DNA of 64,000 nt, from NCBI RefSeq assembly GCF_037176765.1, contig NC_090021.1, positions 143,058,574 through 143,122,573 of the forward strand, given 5' to 3'. The position numbers were made by a program, and so were the translations under genes. This document shows, piece by piece, positions 1-11,661 of this stretch. Origin of the DNA: Anolis sagrei. Its lineage: Eukaryota; Chordata; Lepidosauria; Squamata; Anolidae. The stretch's first letter is position 1, and every line of letters begins with the position of its first letter. The notes below the pieces were generated by a model. That model saw only the letters and a program-made list of their open reading frames with translations, was not told the origin of the DNA and did not search any database.

Positions 1-101
1 GGCATTGTTTGTAGCTTGCCGGCGAGGACATCCATTATAGCTGCAGCAAACCCCGTTGGAGGACACTATAATAAAGCCAAAACTGTGTCTGAGAATTTAA
101 A
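1..101 (+). CDS. MCM8: MCM8 exon A (window edge)
   Basis: Reads [20 protein letters not shown] onward in frame 1; contains the sensor-1 Asn in AAANP. The donor GTAAGT starts at 102 and leaves a split Lys codon (AA|A). The exon's 5' edge may be outside the window. Confidence 0.93.
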
Positions 102-3100
102 GTAAGTTCCTAGTAAATGTCTGTCGTGTAGTTTGCAGGGGTGGAGAATTTTTAATTAAGAAATTACATTGTTTTGTAATGCATGTTAAAAGCTTTAAAA
201 CCCCAAATTTGGTGTGTGAAGTGCTTTCGGGTATGCCTTGCTTGCAGAGAGATTTGTTGTGCTCAATTCTTGGATGCACACCAATATTATATCTGTCCTG
301 TTTTTCCCCATATGTAGAATGGGGAGTGCTCTCTTGTCCCGATTTGACTTGGTGTTCATACTTCTGGATATTCCAAATGAAGATCACGACCATTTGCTTT
401 CTGAACACGTGATGGCAATGAGAGGTGGAAAACAGTCTGGATGCAGCAGTGCTGTGGTGACTCGCCCAAACTCTCAGAATTCAAATAGATCACTCCTTGA
501 AGTAGTTTCAGACAAACCATTATCAGAGAGATTAAAGGTAGCATGTTATGTTCAAGTTTTTTCCCTCAATATTATCTCATATTACCATAAAATTAATGGA
601 GGGTGCTTTGATAAGGATATGCTTTGGCAGTATTTCTCTTTCATTCTAAAAAGAAATCCAGAAGAGGGGCGACTTAGCATGTAGCACAGAGATCCCCATA
701 TCTCCTAATAATTTCTCATGGCTAATTTTGTGTGAGGAGTCTAAAATGAGTTACCATCTAAATTTGTTTTGCTGTTTCTTCTTTATTGATTTCTCTCCCC
801 GCCACCCACATTTCTCCCAAAATGAGATTCAAGGTGGATATTTATTTATTTTTACATGCTTTTAAAATGCATTTGCATACAAGGGATGCTTTTTTGCATC
901 ACTCTGAAACATCTTGATATCATAAATCTCTCTTTAGTTTCCTATTTATCATCAGCTTTCTTTTATTTTCCATCAGTTGTCATTTTTCTATTTCTTTTCC
1001 TTCTTCACAATATGTTTTCCCTGCCCAACTATTAAATATCCTTTTTTTGCCATCTGCTGTTCTCTTGTGCGTGTTGTTTGTTCTTTTTTGTTTTGTCTTT
1101 GTTGTTTACCATTCACACTCATGTATAAGTCTACCTGATGCATGTAACCAGACAGCAAATTTTGCATTCAATATTGCGGATTTTGATATGACCTGTGGAT
1201 ATGTCAAGGGTCATTTGCGGAAAGCACCACTTCTGTTTAAGTCTACCTGATGCATGTAACCAGATAGCAACTTTTAAACTTTTTAACATTTTATCTCATA
1301 CCTCAAGCATAGGCCCGCCCTCTGTGTCTGGTTTAACTATGCTGTTCTATATTGTTGATTTTGTTATTTCATATTTTGTTATGATGTATTTTTTATTGTG
1401 TGTTTATTATTCTGCAATATTTTGGGTTTGGCCTCATGTTAGCCGCCCCGAGTCCCCTTTGGGGAGATGGTGGCGGGTTATAAATAAAGTGTATTAAATA
1501 AAGTGTATTATATTCTGCCTTTAGGCCAGATGTTCAAAAATGGCTTGGTAGAATGCTAAGTATTCGTTATATATGATTTATGTTTTTACAGCTGCTTTTT
1601 TCTCAGCTTGGACTAAGTCCCCATCTGAGCTGCTCACAATAGGGAGGAGGCAATTTACTTGTGAGTAAGCAAGGGGGAGGTCACCACCAGCCAGCCCGTC
1701 CCCCTTTTACTCAGACTGCCTCCTGTCTCATCTGTTACTGTCACTGTGACTGTTCCTTCCTTGGCTGTTTGGGCCCTGTGATTTAGCTCATTCTCTAGCT
1801 CTGGTAGACTGCTCCTCTTCTCTGCTTCTCAGGTGGCGTGATAGCTCCAGTGAACTTGAAGGTTGGCCATTACGGGACAACATAATCGTGGCAGTGAAGG
1901 CCCTAGAGGCCATTGTGCCACCTGGAGCTTGAGGAGAGGGATGTTCCGCTGCCACCAGAGCCAGAGAAGGAGCTGGAATAGGAGAGTAAGCATAGGGCCT
2001 TGCTAGTCAAGGAGGGAACAGTAGCAGTATCACCAGGAGGCAGCTTGGCAAAGGATCATGAAAAGTGATTTTGCACTTGCTTACTCATGTATAAACTGCT
2101 CTGAACAACTCACAAAGGAAGGTGATTAGTCCATCCTGGGAGGACCCAAAAGAAACACCGAGCCCCTCTATTCTCTCCGCCACAGCAAGGAAGCCGCTGT
2201 TTTTCTATCCAATCATTCAAAAAAACAAAAAACAAACAAACACCCTGAATTTGAATTACATCAGAGAAGGGTACTTACATGGAACAGTGTATAAATCAAC
2301 TCAGTTTTTAGAGGGGTTTTTAAATTTATACCTGAATATATATGGTAGTTCTTCTTAGGTTTTTTTGTTCAGTGTTAAAAGAATGGATGCCAACAAGGAT
2401 GTAATAACTCTGAGTTAGGAGAATTAGTGTGAATGTGATCAGAGTTCACCCTAGGACTTTCAGTTCTAACATGGTGACTACTGCAGCCCATATCTGATAG
2501 TCTTCTTGTGCAGGTCAGCCAAATGAAACCTTCTAACACCCAAACTTTGCTTTTATTGGGGTGTTGTGTGGTTTCTCAGCTGTATGACCATGTTTTAGCA
2601 GCATTTTCCCCTGATGTTTCACCTGCATCTGTGGCTGGCATCTTCAGAGGATCTAGCCAGCTACAGGAGAAACATCAGGAGAAAATGCTGGTGGAACATG
2701 GTCATACACCCTGGAAACCACACAACATCCAAGTGATTCTGGCCTTGAAAGTCTTCAACTATGCTTTTGTTGTTAGGTCATTCCAGGAGAAAGTTTTGAC
2801 CCCATTCCGCACCAGCTGCTCAGAAAGTACGTTGGTTATGCCCGGCAGTATGTGCAGCCCAGGCTCTCCCCAGAAGCTGCTCAGGTCCTCCAGCAATTCT
2901 ACCTTGAGCTCCGACAGCAAAGTCAACGAGCAGATGGCACCCCCATCACCACCCGGCAACTAGAATCATTAATACGTCTTACGGAGGTATCTTTTTTCTA
3001 TTTTATTTGTTAGACAGGAGTTTGGCAATGATTAATGATTGCAGAGAAATTCATGGATTTTAATCTGGGCATGATCGGTGGAAAAGACAGTGCAAACAGA

Positions 3101-6100
3101 TCCTATGAAGTTGCTCTAAAAACTCGTTAGTGCTAGGTTAGGCATTACTTGGTATGCCTAACCTAGCACTATTTATTCTGTTTAGTTCAAAAGTCTTTTT
3201 TTGAGTCCTTATGGTCTCTGTGTAAAAAAGTATGACTTGTTACTCAAGAATAGCTTCTTTCATCTATTCTTCATGCCTTCATTCCAGTCATTAGCAAGAT
3301 AATACATAGACCATTTTAGCACTCAATTTAGCAATTATTATTTCATGAATACAGTTCAGCAAGTGCATTGGCAGAACCTTTTAAAAGAAACAACAACTGA
3401 TTTCATGAAATTCAGTAACCAGAATGAAATATTCCAAAGCTCAAATTGTAGAATATATCTATATTGTTTAGAGCAGCCTTTCTTGTCCTTTTTTTCCTTC
3501 AGATGAAGCCTTGAAATAATATCCAGGTTGAAAATTATTATCATACAAAGTGAAGACAGCTTTCCAATCATGATCTCTATCTAGGAACTTTTAGTGACCT
3601 CTCATAGACCCCTAGGATTCCCGAAGTCTGTTGTTGAGTACTATGTATACTTCAGTATAAGACAAGTTTCTCAGCCCTTTTTAATGGCAGACCCACCCTC
3701 CAGCTTATACTTGAGTGAGGGTCCTTTTTGTCTTATATTCAGGTTGACTTATATTCGGATCAGCTTATACTTGAGTATATAGGTTGGACAGTCTTATCTT
3801 AAATTGCAGTTTTAATATTCAAAATATTAAATATTCAAAAACATTTAACCTACTGATACCCCAATTAATTGAGCCCCAGTGGCACAGTGGGTTAAACCGC
3901 TGAGCTGCTGAGCTTGCTGACCGAAAGGTTGCAGGTTCAAATCCGGGGAGCAGCGTGAGCTTCTGCTGTCAGCCCCAGCTTCTGCCAACCTAGCAGTTCA
4001 AAAACATGCAAATGTGAGTAGATCACAGGAAGGTAATGGCGCTCCATGCAGCCACATGACCTTGGAGATGCCTATGGACATTGCTGGCTCTTCAGCTTAG
4101 AAATGGAGATGAGCACCATCTTCCAGAGTCGGACACGACTGGACTTAATGTCAGGGGACAATCTTTACCTTACCCAAATTAATGTAATTTTATTGGTATC
4201 TATTTTTATTTTTCTCTGCATTTCTCACCCTGATCTTATACTTGAATCAGTAAGTTTTCCCAGTTTTTGTGGTAAAATTAAGTGCCTCAGCTGATACTCG
4301 AGTATATATGATAACTCTGTTTTACAATAACAAAAACTGTACAGCTCATGAGCCATATTTAAAACCCTTAGTGTTACCTCAAGTCCCTCCCAACTTACCA
4401 GTCACTTTAGGTCCCACAGACCTAAAATAGACTGGGAGAGAGGCAAAAAGTTTGTGATGCAACTGGACTGTTTTAAGACATTTTCCCACCAGAGAGGTGT
4501 CAAGATATGAGGTCCAGAGTCAGACAGATGCATGTGAGAATGAAAGAAAAACGAGTTAGTTGTTAAATAACATTACTGTCACTTTAATTCTGTTTTTCGT
4601 TTAAGGCACGATCGAGATTAGAATTAAGAGAAAAGGCTACCAAAGAAGATGCTGAGGATGTTGTGGAAATAATGAAATACAGGTAATTGTATTCTAGATT
4701 GCAATTACTTGAGATCTTGGGAGTGTGTATATTCCTCTCTATGATTTTTAAACCTGTGATGCTTTCTTTGCAGACACCCCTACCCCTTCATTTATTTGTT
4801 TTTACATTTTTAAAAACTCAAAATGCCCCACAAATCCAATAACAGCTCTGAGACCAGTTTTGCAATCTTTTGAGCCCCTCCTGCTTATTTTAGGTCCAGG
4901 AGCTGCCTTTTATTCAAAACAGTTTCTGAATCACTACTGGTGTGGAAAATAGTTGTCTTGGAATGAAACAACTGGGTTAATAAAGATGGCATTGCCTTGA
5001 CACTGCAGAAGAGAAGGCTGAGAGGAGATATGATGGCCATGTATAAATATGTGAGGGGAAGTCATAGGGAGGAGGGAGCAAGCTTGTTTTCTGCTGCCCT
5101 GGCAACTAGGACACAGTGGAACAATGGCTTCAGACTAAAGGAATGGAGAACACCAGAACACGAGGAAGAACTTCCTAACTGGGATTGCTGTTCAGCAGTG
5201 GAACTTTCTTACCTGGAGTGTGGCAAGGCTCCTTCTTTGGAGGCTTTTAAGCGGAGGCTGGATGGCTATCTTTCGGGGTGCTTTGAATGCAGTTTTCTTG
5301 CTCCTTGGCAGGTAGACTGGATGGCCCAACTCTATGATTCCTGTATCTACAGGGGTTATGGCCATTTCCAATTTCTAAAGACAATTCAGGGTATGACTCT
5401 CATGGGGGCCACATAAGAGCTGTAAGCATTGCCACAATTTCTCCTTGATTAATCATAACTAGAGTAAGGCAAAAATTTGTGGAGTGCTAATACGCATGTG
5501 GAGTTCTTTGAAAGCAGGTGTTTTTTACATTTGCTTCCGTGATCCACACCCGGACTTGTTAGGTATGTGTAGCTGTCTCTTCCACAAGAATGAATGTGCT
5601 TATCTGCTCCATGACCCATTTGCAGATCAGAGATGCTGGTTTGGAGTGGTAGTTAGGCACTGTGTTTTTTCATGCAAATAAGCCAATTATTATAGTCAGT
5701 AGCAACTGAAGACAAGATGTGGTTCCCACATGGTCACTGCATCCTGATCCTTGTGGATTCCATAGTTGCTGAAAATTAGTCTTCAGTATTTTCCATTCCT
5801 GCTGTAGACAGAGCTTATTGTGCTACGCATTAGCCTCTGCTGTGTATAAAGCTGCTACTATGCCCTTTTATGAAACTGCAGATATCATTCTTTCTGTTAC
5901 AGAGGTCATACCACAGTCTTGTTTTTAAAAACTGAGGCTTCAAACCAGTATGACTAAGTGCCACAAGCATTATGTTTGAAATACAGTCCCCTGCCTGGTT
6001 TGCAGTTTTCCTTTCAGTGTTATTGATTGTATTTTCTATTTTCTTTCCTTAAGCATGCTGGGGACTTATTCTGATGAGTTTGGGAAGCTGGATTTTGAGC

Positions 6101-7073
6101 GCTCTCAACACGGTTCAGGAATGAGCAACAGGTCACAAGCAAAGAGATTTGTTTCGGCCCTCCATGGCATTGCAGAAAGAACCTACAACAACCTCTTTGA
6201 GTTTCAACAGCTTCGGCAGATTGCAAAGGAAGTAAACATAAAAGTAAGGCAAATTAAAAACAACACATATTTGGGAAGGATGAAATTAGCTGTTGGTGTC
6301 ATTACTTGAGTAACTTTAGGCACTTTACTTCTAGAAATTGAAAATTTAATCATATTGCTGCATCTTTGACTTTTGTCCTATCAATTTGGAAATGTATTGA
6401 TTCATCATTTTGCACCTGAATATGAAACCTTGTTTCTTATACTATGTAACAGAATGTGAAAAAAATCTGTTCCTGGTTTGAAAGTGTTATTTCCTGTTTA
6501 ATTGTGTGGTACTTACTTTGAAAGTAGTTGTTATATGCCAGAAACTTGGTTTTTGTAGCTGCCACAAACTATTTTGAATTGATTAAGACTCTATATTTAT
6601 TGAAAAACTATAATAAAATGTGCTACGGAATGTCTTGCAAAAACAAAGTTTTTGCAGTTTAATAAACTTTTTTCCATGTTTTAATGATGGAACCAATTAG
6701 TAAATGACATTTATAACCCAGAAACAGAAATTGTGTTACATGGTATTATAAGACATTTCTTCTTTGGGCAGACTAATGCCCATACTACATCTAGCAATTT
6801 GGTGATTTCTTTCTGTAGTATTTTATTGCATGTACACTGAAAATTGGGATAAAATTATTCTCTTTAGATATATTTGAAGTTTTAAATATTTCCCAGCTTC
6901 TTAAAGGGAAGGATTTTTAAATACATATTTCATGAACAGTTTTTCTTTTATTTAGGTAATTCCTCTGTTGTATTTTACAGGTGACTGATTTTGAAAATTT
7001 CATCAGCTCTTTAAATGATCAGGGCTATTTCTTAAAAAAAGGTCCTAGATTATATCAGCTTCAGACAATGTGA
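1..7073 (+). CDS. MCM8: MCM8, DNA helicase, C-terminal part (six coding exons, 5' end outside window)
   Basis: MCM8 is an MCM-family AAA+ helicase that works with MCM9 in homologous recombination and meiotic repair in the nucleus. Exons 1-101, 318-537, 2777-2986, 4606-4682, 6054-6243 and 6981-7073 join in frame into 296 residues ending in a TGA. The first exon carries the sensor-1 region (AAANP, then [10 protein letters not shown]); the second carries the MCM arginine-finger motif SRFD ([14 protein letters not shown]). Later exons encode the lid ([20 protein letters not shown]) and the C-terminal winged-helix-like region ([10 protein letters not shown] to the end YQLQTM). All internal junctions have GT donors and AG acceptors and fit vertebrate MCM8 as I remember it. 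The Walker A/B part lies upstream of the window. The neighbour CRLS1 is convergent. Confidence 0.96.
318..537 (+). CDS. MCM8: MCM8 exon B
   Basis: Acceptor TATGTAG at 311-317; the donor GTAGCA at 538 is weak. Encodes [17 protein letters not shown], with the arginine finger SRFD, and runs to KPLSERLK. 220 bp; with two bases from the previous exon it gives 74 codons. Confidence 0.95.
1120..1285 (+). repeat. imperfect tandem duplication, about 112-bp period
   Basis: The block AAGTCTACCTGATGCATG with flanks starts at 1127 and again at 1239, one substitution apart over about 35 bp. Confidence 0.6.
1290..1513 (+). mobile_element. L2-clade LINE, 3' end
   Basis: Ends in the conserved 3' tail found several times here: ...GCCGCCCCGAGTCCCC, then GGGGAGATGGTGGCGGG and TATAAATAAA. 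In the intron between MCM8 exons B and C. Confidence 0.7.
2559..2759. mobile_element. foldback element related to Penelope termini (next to MCM8 exon C)
   Basis: The two halves are inverted copies (CATGTTTTAGCAGCATTTTC...; ...GAAAATGCTGGTGGAACATG). Flanked by a 13-bp direct repeat with two mismatches: TTTGCTTTTATTG at 2546-2558 and TATGCTTTTGTTG at 2760-2772. Same family as 7393, 12164 and 59964. The link to Penelope elements is by shared sequence with 36744-37850. Confidence 0.75.
2777..2986 (+). CDS. MCM8: MCM8 exon C
   Basis: Encodes [20 protein letters not shown] to [11 protein letters not shown], 70 codons. Donor GTATCT at 2987. The acceptor AG at 2775-2776 lies 17 bp past the end of a foldback mobile element, so the 3' splice region was rebuilt by an insertion (see findings). 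Confidence 0.95.
3635..4310. mobile_element. TACTCGAGTATA-type non-autonomous DNA transposon, split by a SINE
   Basis: Terminal inverted repeats based on the palindromic ACTCGAGT with ATAAGCC nearby; internal text matches the copies at 53950-54536 and 54895-55115. A SINE occupies 3871-4173. Confidence 0.6.
3871..4173 (+). mobile_element. Sauria-type SINE
   Basis: tRNA-like head (GAGCCCCAGTGGCACAGTGG, B-box GGTTCAAATCC) and a BovB-like tail (GAGTCGGACACGACTGGA). Near full length. Flanking CAATTAAT/CAAATTAAT look like the target duplication. Confidence 0.85.
4606..4682 (+). CDS. MCM8: MCM8 exon D
   Basis: Encodes [20 protein letters not shown] then EIMKY and two bases of a Ser codon. Acceptor TTAAG at 4601-4605, donor GTAATT at 4683. 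Confidence 0.94.
4998..5346 (+). mobile_element. CR1 LINE, 3' fragment
   Basis: Matches the CR1 C-terminal block seen repeatedly here ([35 protein letters not shown], ...CTATGATTC). In the MCM8 intron between exons D and E. Confidence 0.75.
6054..6243 (+). CDS. MCM8: MCM8 exon E
   Basis: Encodes (S)[20 protein letters not shown] through [11 protein letters not shown]. Acceptor CTTAAG at 6048-6053, donor GTAAGG at 6244. 190 bp: one base closes the Ser codon, then 63 codons. Confidence 0.95.
6459..6735 (-). repeat. unclassified interspersed repeat, copy 1
   Basis: About 275 bp, inverted relative to a copy at 19242-19515; shared words include AACACTTTCAAACCAGGAAC and GTTTATTAAACTGCAAAAAC (both given on the repeat's plus strand). 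Lies in the last MCM8 intron. Class not recognised. Confidence 0.65.
6981..7073 (+). CDS. MCM8: MCM8 last coding exon
   Basis: Encodes [20 protein letters not shown] to YQLQTM and TGA at 7071-7073. Acceptor TATTTTACAG ends at 6980. Confidence 0.95.
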   Translation: MTDFENFISSLNDQGYFLKKGPRLYQLQTM

Positions 7074-7392
7074 AGGAATTTAACAAATGGAAAAATGAAG
7101 AGATGTATTGGAGCAGGACCAGAAGAGATCAACAACAAAGGGTAATATGACTGATATATTCCAGCCAAGTCTTTGATGCAAAGCCCTGTTTAAAACCAAT
7201 TGTACCAGTATTATTACTGTAATAGCGCAAGCAGAATAACTGCACAGCGATTATTGACACAGTATTGTCATAGTGGAGAAAACTGCTTCAGCTACCATTG
7301 GTATTTTCTAATGCTAAAGGCATCAACAAATGAAATGGATGACTGGCTTAGTGTTTTATTTCATCTTCAAAAGGCGCTATAAGAAAGCAAAT

Positions 7393-7610
7393 AGGTGGCT
7401 GTGAGTTTTCTGCACTTTATGGCCATGTTCCAGAAGCAGTCTCTCTTGACATTTTGCCCACATCTATGGCAGCTATCCTCAGAGGATGCCTGCCATAGAT
7501 GTGGGTGAACATCAGGAGAGAATAGAGAGAATGCTTCTGGAACATGGTCATAAAGCCTGGCAAACTCACAGCAACCCAGTGATTCTGGCCGTGAAAGCCT
7601 TCAACAACAC
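7393..7610. mobile_element. foldback element of the Penelope-related family
   Basis: Inverted halves around 7485: ATGGCCATGTTCCAGAAGC... and ...GCTTCTGGAACATGGTCAT. Inserted in the MCM8 3' UTR. Confidence 0.7.
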
Positions 7611-8310
7611 ACCAAAAGTAAATTACTTTCCCTATTCAATGACAGTCCAAAACATCAATTGCAACTGCACTAATCCAAGATGTTTGGTGGAGTTCAGTGG
7701 TTATATTGAAGGAAACAAATGTATGAATTCAGATAATTCAGCTTCATACTTTTTTTTCATTTCCCTCTTGTTAGGGGTGTAAATCACATTGGTTTTGCAT
7801 GTTAGGCTTCATTCCTTACCAATGACTGTGACTACTGGGCTTTGTAGTCAATTATTTCGATGACTGCATTATTCTTACCCTTTTTCTAACTATAGCTTGC
7901 TGATTCAGCTATTGTAGTAATTTACATATAGCAGTATAGAGGAAAGAGCAAGAAAACCATGCTACATGTGGCAGCAAAGAAGAAAGTGTGGAACTCTTAA
8001 CTATTCTTTAATTATTTTCCTCTGAAAAGAGACATTTTAATATACTGTAAATATTAGTATTATTAACCATAATATTTTTGGATGCAAAATGTCAATATTT
8101 AATGTTTCTAAGTGTTCCTGTTGAACTCTAAAATGTAACAAATTGCTTGAACAAAAGAAATGTGTATATATTTACAGGTATATTGTAACAACTACATTTT
8201 TAAACTACAAAGGTAAACTGTTTGCATGATGAGTGGGGTTCTGAGTGTTCTTAAATAAGCAAAACTGCCTTAAAAAGGGTACAACATTGGATTATTTAAA
8301 ACCAGTAATG

Positions 8311-8316
8311 AATAAA
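8311..8316 (+). promoter_or_regulatory. MCM8: candidate MCM8 poly(A) signal
   Basis: AATAAA in an A/T-rich setting, 1.24 kb after the MCM8 stop. Confidence 0.4.
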
Positions 8317-8357
8317 GAGAAGTCTAATGTGTTAAAAGACTGGCATTTATTATGATA

Positions 8358-9478
8358 CTAGCTTGGGTACTCGGCGTTGCCTGTTATTAGAAGTCATTTT
8401 TTTATTTTACAAAATGCAAAGATTGTGGGTGTACTACAACTCACATCATGCCAGATCAACCCCCTGAAACTCCATCAATACTTAGTTATGTGGGGCAAAT
8501 CTGCTCTAGATGCATCATCGGTGGGGTTCAGTATGCTCTCCAGCTGCAGGATGAATTACAATTTCCACCATGGTGGGTTAGTCCCGTCAAATACCTCCAT
8601 TACGTTCAGTTGGTCATGGAGGTTCTGTGTGCCAAGTTAGGTCCAGGTCCATCATAGATGGGGTTTGCTGTGTTCTTTGATTGCAGATGAACTATAAATC
8701 CCAGTTCCTACAACTAACAAATGCCAAGGCCAATTCCACCAGGTGAATTATAATTCCTATAAATCAAAGTTAATTTTCCCCAAAGCCCTCCTGGTTTTTT
8801 GTTGGTCATAGGGGGTTCTGTGTGCTAAGTTGGGTCCAGGGCCATCATTGGTGGGGTCCACAGTGCTCTTTGATTGCAGGTGAGGTATAAATCCCAGTAC
8901 CTACAATGGCTGTAAATCAAGGTGAATTTTCCCCAAACCTCTCCAGTATTTTTCTTTGGTCATGGGGATTGTGTGTGCCAAATGTGGTCCAGGTCCATTG
9001 TCAGTGGGGGTCACAGTGCTCTGACTTGATGCAGGGTGAACTACAACTTCCATCATGTGGAATCAATCCTCCAAACTCCTCCAGTATGTTCTGTTGGTGA
9101 ATCGTTCAGCTCTGTCAGTTGTGCAGACCGAGTTGAAAAGAGTAGGAAAGGGTTAAGGGAGAGGCAGTGGGCGGGATCATGCAAATTCCACACCAATGGA
9201 GAGAGTAAGAAACACTGCGATGTCTGTGGTGGAGGAAGCATGCAAAATCTAGGATGAAATTGTCCCCAAATTAAATTTTCCTTGGGTGGTGGACAGTATG
9301 GTGTTTGGTAGGGGTTGGACTACATGTTCATAGCGCTTGCTATAACCTGAAATATCCTTTTGGTGACTCTTCAGCACTGTGGGTTGAAGCTGTTTGTGTA
9401 AGCAGGAGCCTGTCTGTGGAAGTGGGTATCCCAGCCGCACATATACATACATATTTTCACTTTTATTAAGTATATAGA
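8358..9478 (-). mobile_element. non-autonomous Helitron, both ends present
   Basis: On the minus strand it starts TCTATATACTTAATAAAA at 9478 and ends ...GTACCCAAGCTAG at 8358, with a hairpin-like CAGGCAACGCCGAG before the CTAG. The flanks are A before TC and T after CTAG, the Helitron A|T insertion rule. No inverted repeats or target duplication, as expected. 1.12 kb; no Rep/helicase reading frame seen. Confidence 0.85.
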
Positions 9479-9639
9479 TGGTGTTGAAGGCTACAGTCCT
9501 TTTAAATTCTTTTACGCGTTTAAATGTACAACATTTATCCTTGTCCAATTGAAAGAACATTCCTAAGTGGCTTCATTACCATGCTTTATTTTGCAGTGAA
9601 AAATTGAAAGTGGGAGATGAGGGGAGCCCTTTTCACAGG

Positions 9640-11573
9640 TTTTTATTAAATGAAAACTGTTTTTTATACTGCAGCACAATTCTGCAGCATCCAGGATTTG
9701 CATAGAGCTATCAAACAACAGTGTTTTCAATACACACTTTATAAAGTTTATACAAGTTTAAATATAAAAAAATATATTAATTGTTCCTATACACTGAGAT
9801 AACGTCAATTCCCTCAATTCGATTCCACAAGCCTTCATTTTTGGGAAGGTAGCAGCATAACGCAACATGCACAAAATCATGTAGATGAATCCCTACACAG
9901 TTCAGTAACTCACTTGTCACATGCAAAACATCCTACATGCCTACACACTGGCCCCCGATAGTTGTCATGCACAGTTTGTTCAATTTTTAAATAAGACATT
10001 TAAAAAGTGATCTGCACAGTACTTGAGAGTGGCACAAATAAGACCAAAAAACTAGTATATCCGCTTCCTATATTTGATGTGACTGCCTAATGAACTACAG
10101 AAACTAGAAAAATCAATAATCCTAATTTTCAGTACAATTCTTGAGATTAAATTTGTATTCTCTATTATTAAATTTAATTTGCCCTGTTAAACTCTTTCCT
10201 GGCAACAGCTTTCCTACAAATCAGCCATTCTGTATTAGTGTCACTGGCCATATGTCGTCTCCAAAAATCCCACTATTTCTTGCAACACTTTTAGCAACCA
10301 AAATCATTGTTTTTCCTTGTATTATTGTGGCTTAATATAATATTCAGTACTAAGTAGCTCTTAATGTCTGGGAGGAAAGCACAGTCAGCACTTTATCTGA
10401 AAGGTGTTCAGAGATACAAAGACAAATAAAAAAGGACATCAGCACAAGCCTTAAAATCCACCTGTGCACAGGATTTGGAATTTAAACGTTTTAGAACAAA
10501 CACATCTCCATACTGATAAGGCAACAATGCTTGACGTTTAGGCAATATATTGTTTAAAATGCTTCATCCATGTTTTTAACCCTTATAAGTCAAGTCACTA
10601 TTCTTCCCAGGTGGTTTTTGGAAGACTAAGGCTGACTGAGTGTACCTAGCAAGATCTTACAAAAATCTGAAATTCAAAATTGACATATCCTAATTCACAG
10701 TGGTGTTATTAGTCACCAAGCTATACCAGATTATTTCCCTTTACCAATACATTTAAGAATTCAGCACATTAAAACTTGCCCTACCACAAAGGCTTATAGT
10801 TACTTTGTTACATCAGGGATTTGATTCTCAAGATCTGTTAGCATGTTTACCCAATAATATCGTGATATATCATGGATTGGAACAATTGCGACTGCCCTTT
10901 CTTGAATGTTTACAAAGGAGCACTGCAAGTCTGAGGATCAGACTATGGAAGTGCTCAATGTTTCATTTTGAATGGCCCCAGCAATGATCAGCTGCAATTT
11001 AAAAATAAGCTCTACTTTTAAGTTTACAGAAGATTGTGATATTCAAAGTAATATGCTAAGGGCTCTACTTCGTGCATCTTTACACTGTGCCAAAAGATAA
11101 TCTTAAAGAATGGACCCTGACTTAATCTATTCGCTCTGACTGGATCACATGCTGAATACAATGAAACTCAGCTGGACTTTGCTTGTGCCAAGTGCTCCTT
11201 AATTAGCCTTCAGATCTGTTTTTGTTCAGATCCATCAAGGGTGTAATGCAACAACCCTGAATGCTTTTTAAAAAATGTGCAAATTTCTGAAAAGCAGTGA
11301 ACAGAAACATACAATACCAGGCAAGGATCTTCACATGTGTGTAAGTACATTACGGTAAAAAATTATACTTTATTTGTAGCAAATTGAAAAATCGCATTGA
11401 AAAGTCTTCTGTATTTACATGATCCAAACTTCATTTTAACGTCACTGTGAAGATGTGGTTTTGCCGAGGCAAAGTTATCAAGAGAATAGTTCTTTATCCA
11501 CAGTTGTAGTCCAAAATGGTGCAGTTAACATTCCCAATATTAACCGACTGGAAGGTGAGCAGTTTGCAAGACT
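9640..11573 (-). other. CRLS1: probable CRLS1 3' UTR
   Basis: A 1.9 kb stretch between the CRLS1 stop and a minus-strand AATAAA. I recognise no interspersed repeat in it, in contrast to the surrounding introns, which fits a retained UTR. Inferred, not proven. Confidence 0.45.
9642..9647 (-). promoter_or_regulatory. CRLS1: candidate CRLS1 poly(A) signal
   Basis: AATAAA on the minus strand, 1.93 kb after the CRLS1 stop and just before the Helitron at 8358-9478. Another minus-strand AATAAA lies about 60 bp further on, so the exact cleavage site is open. Confidence 0.4.
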
Positions 11574-11661
11574 TCATTTGTTGTTTAGCACATGAACTGT
11601 TTTTCGCCCGTAATGATAGTAACTGTATGCAGATGCTGTGGTTGTGACAGCTGTGATACAC
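11574..11661 (-). CDS. CRLS1: CRLS1 exon 7 and stop
   Basis: 88 bp encoding (W)[20 protein letters not shown] then TVHVLNNK and TGA at 11574-11576. Acceptor CCTGAAG. The last residues differ from the mammalian VQVIKD end, as expected for a loose C-terminus. Confidence 0.93.

Larger units (their letters stand above)
7074..8335 (+). other. MCM8: probable MCM8 3' UTR
   Basis: About 1.26 kb after the stop without a splice-like exon. An AATAAA at 8311-8316 is the last good poly(A) signal before a Helitron starts at 8358. The UTR contains a foldback repeat at 7393-7610. The end is inferred from the signal only. Confidence 0.5.

Noticed and set aside
3871-4173. tRNA gene (A- and B-box-like words)
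   Set aside because: The tRNA-like head belongs to a SINE with a BovB-like tail; no cloverleaf with intact acceptor stem. The same holds for 30100, 33131, 37138 and 51101.
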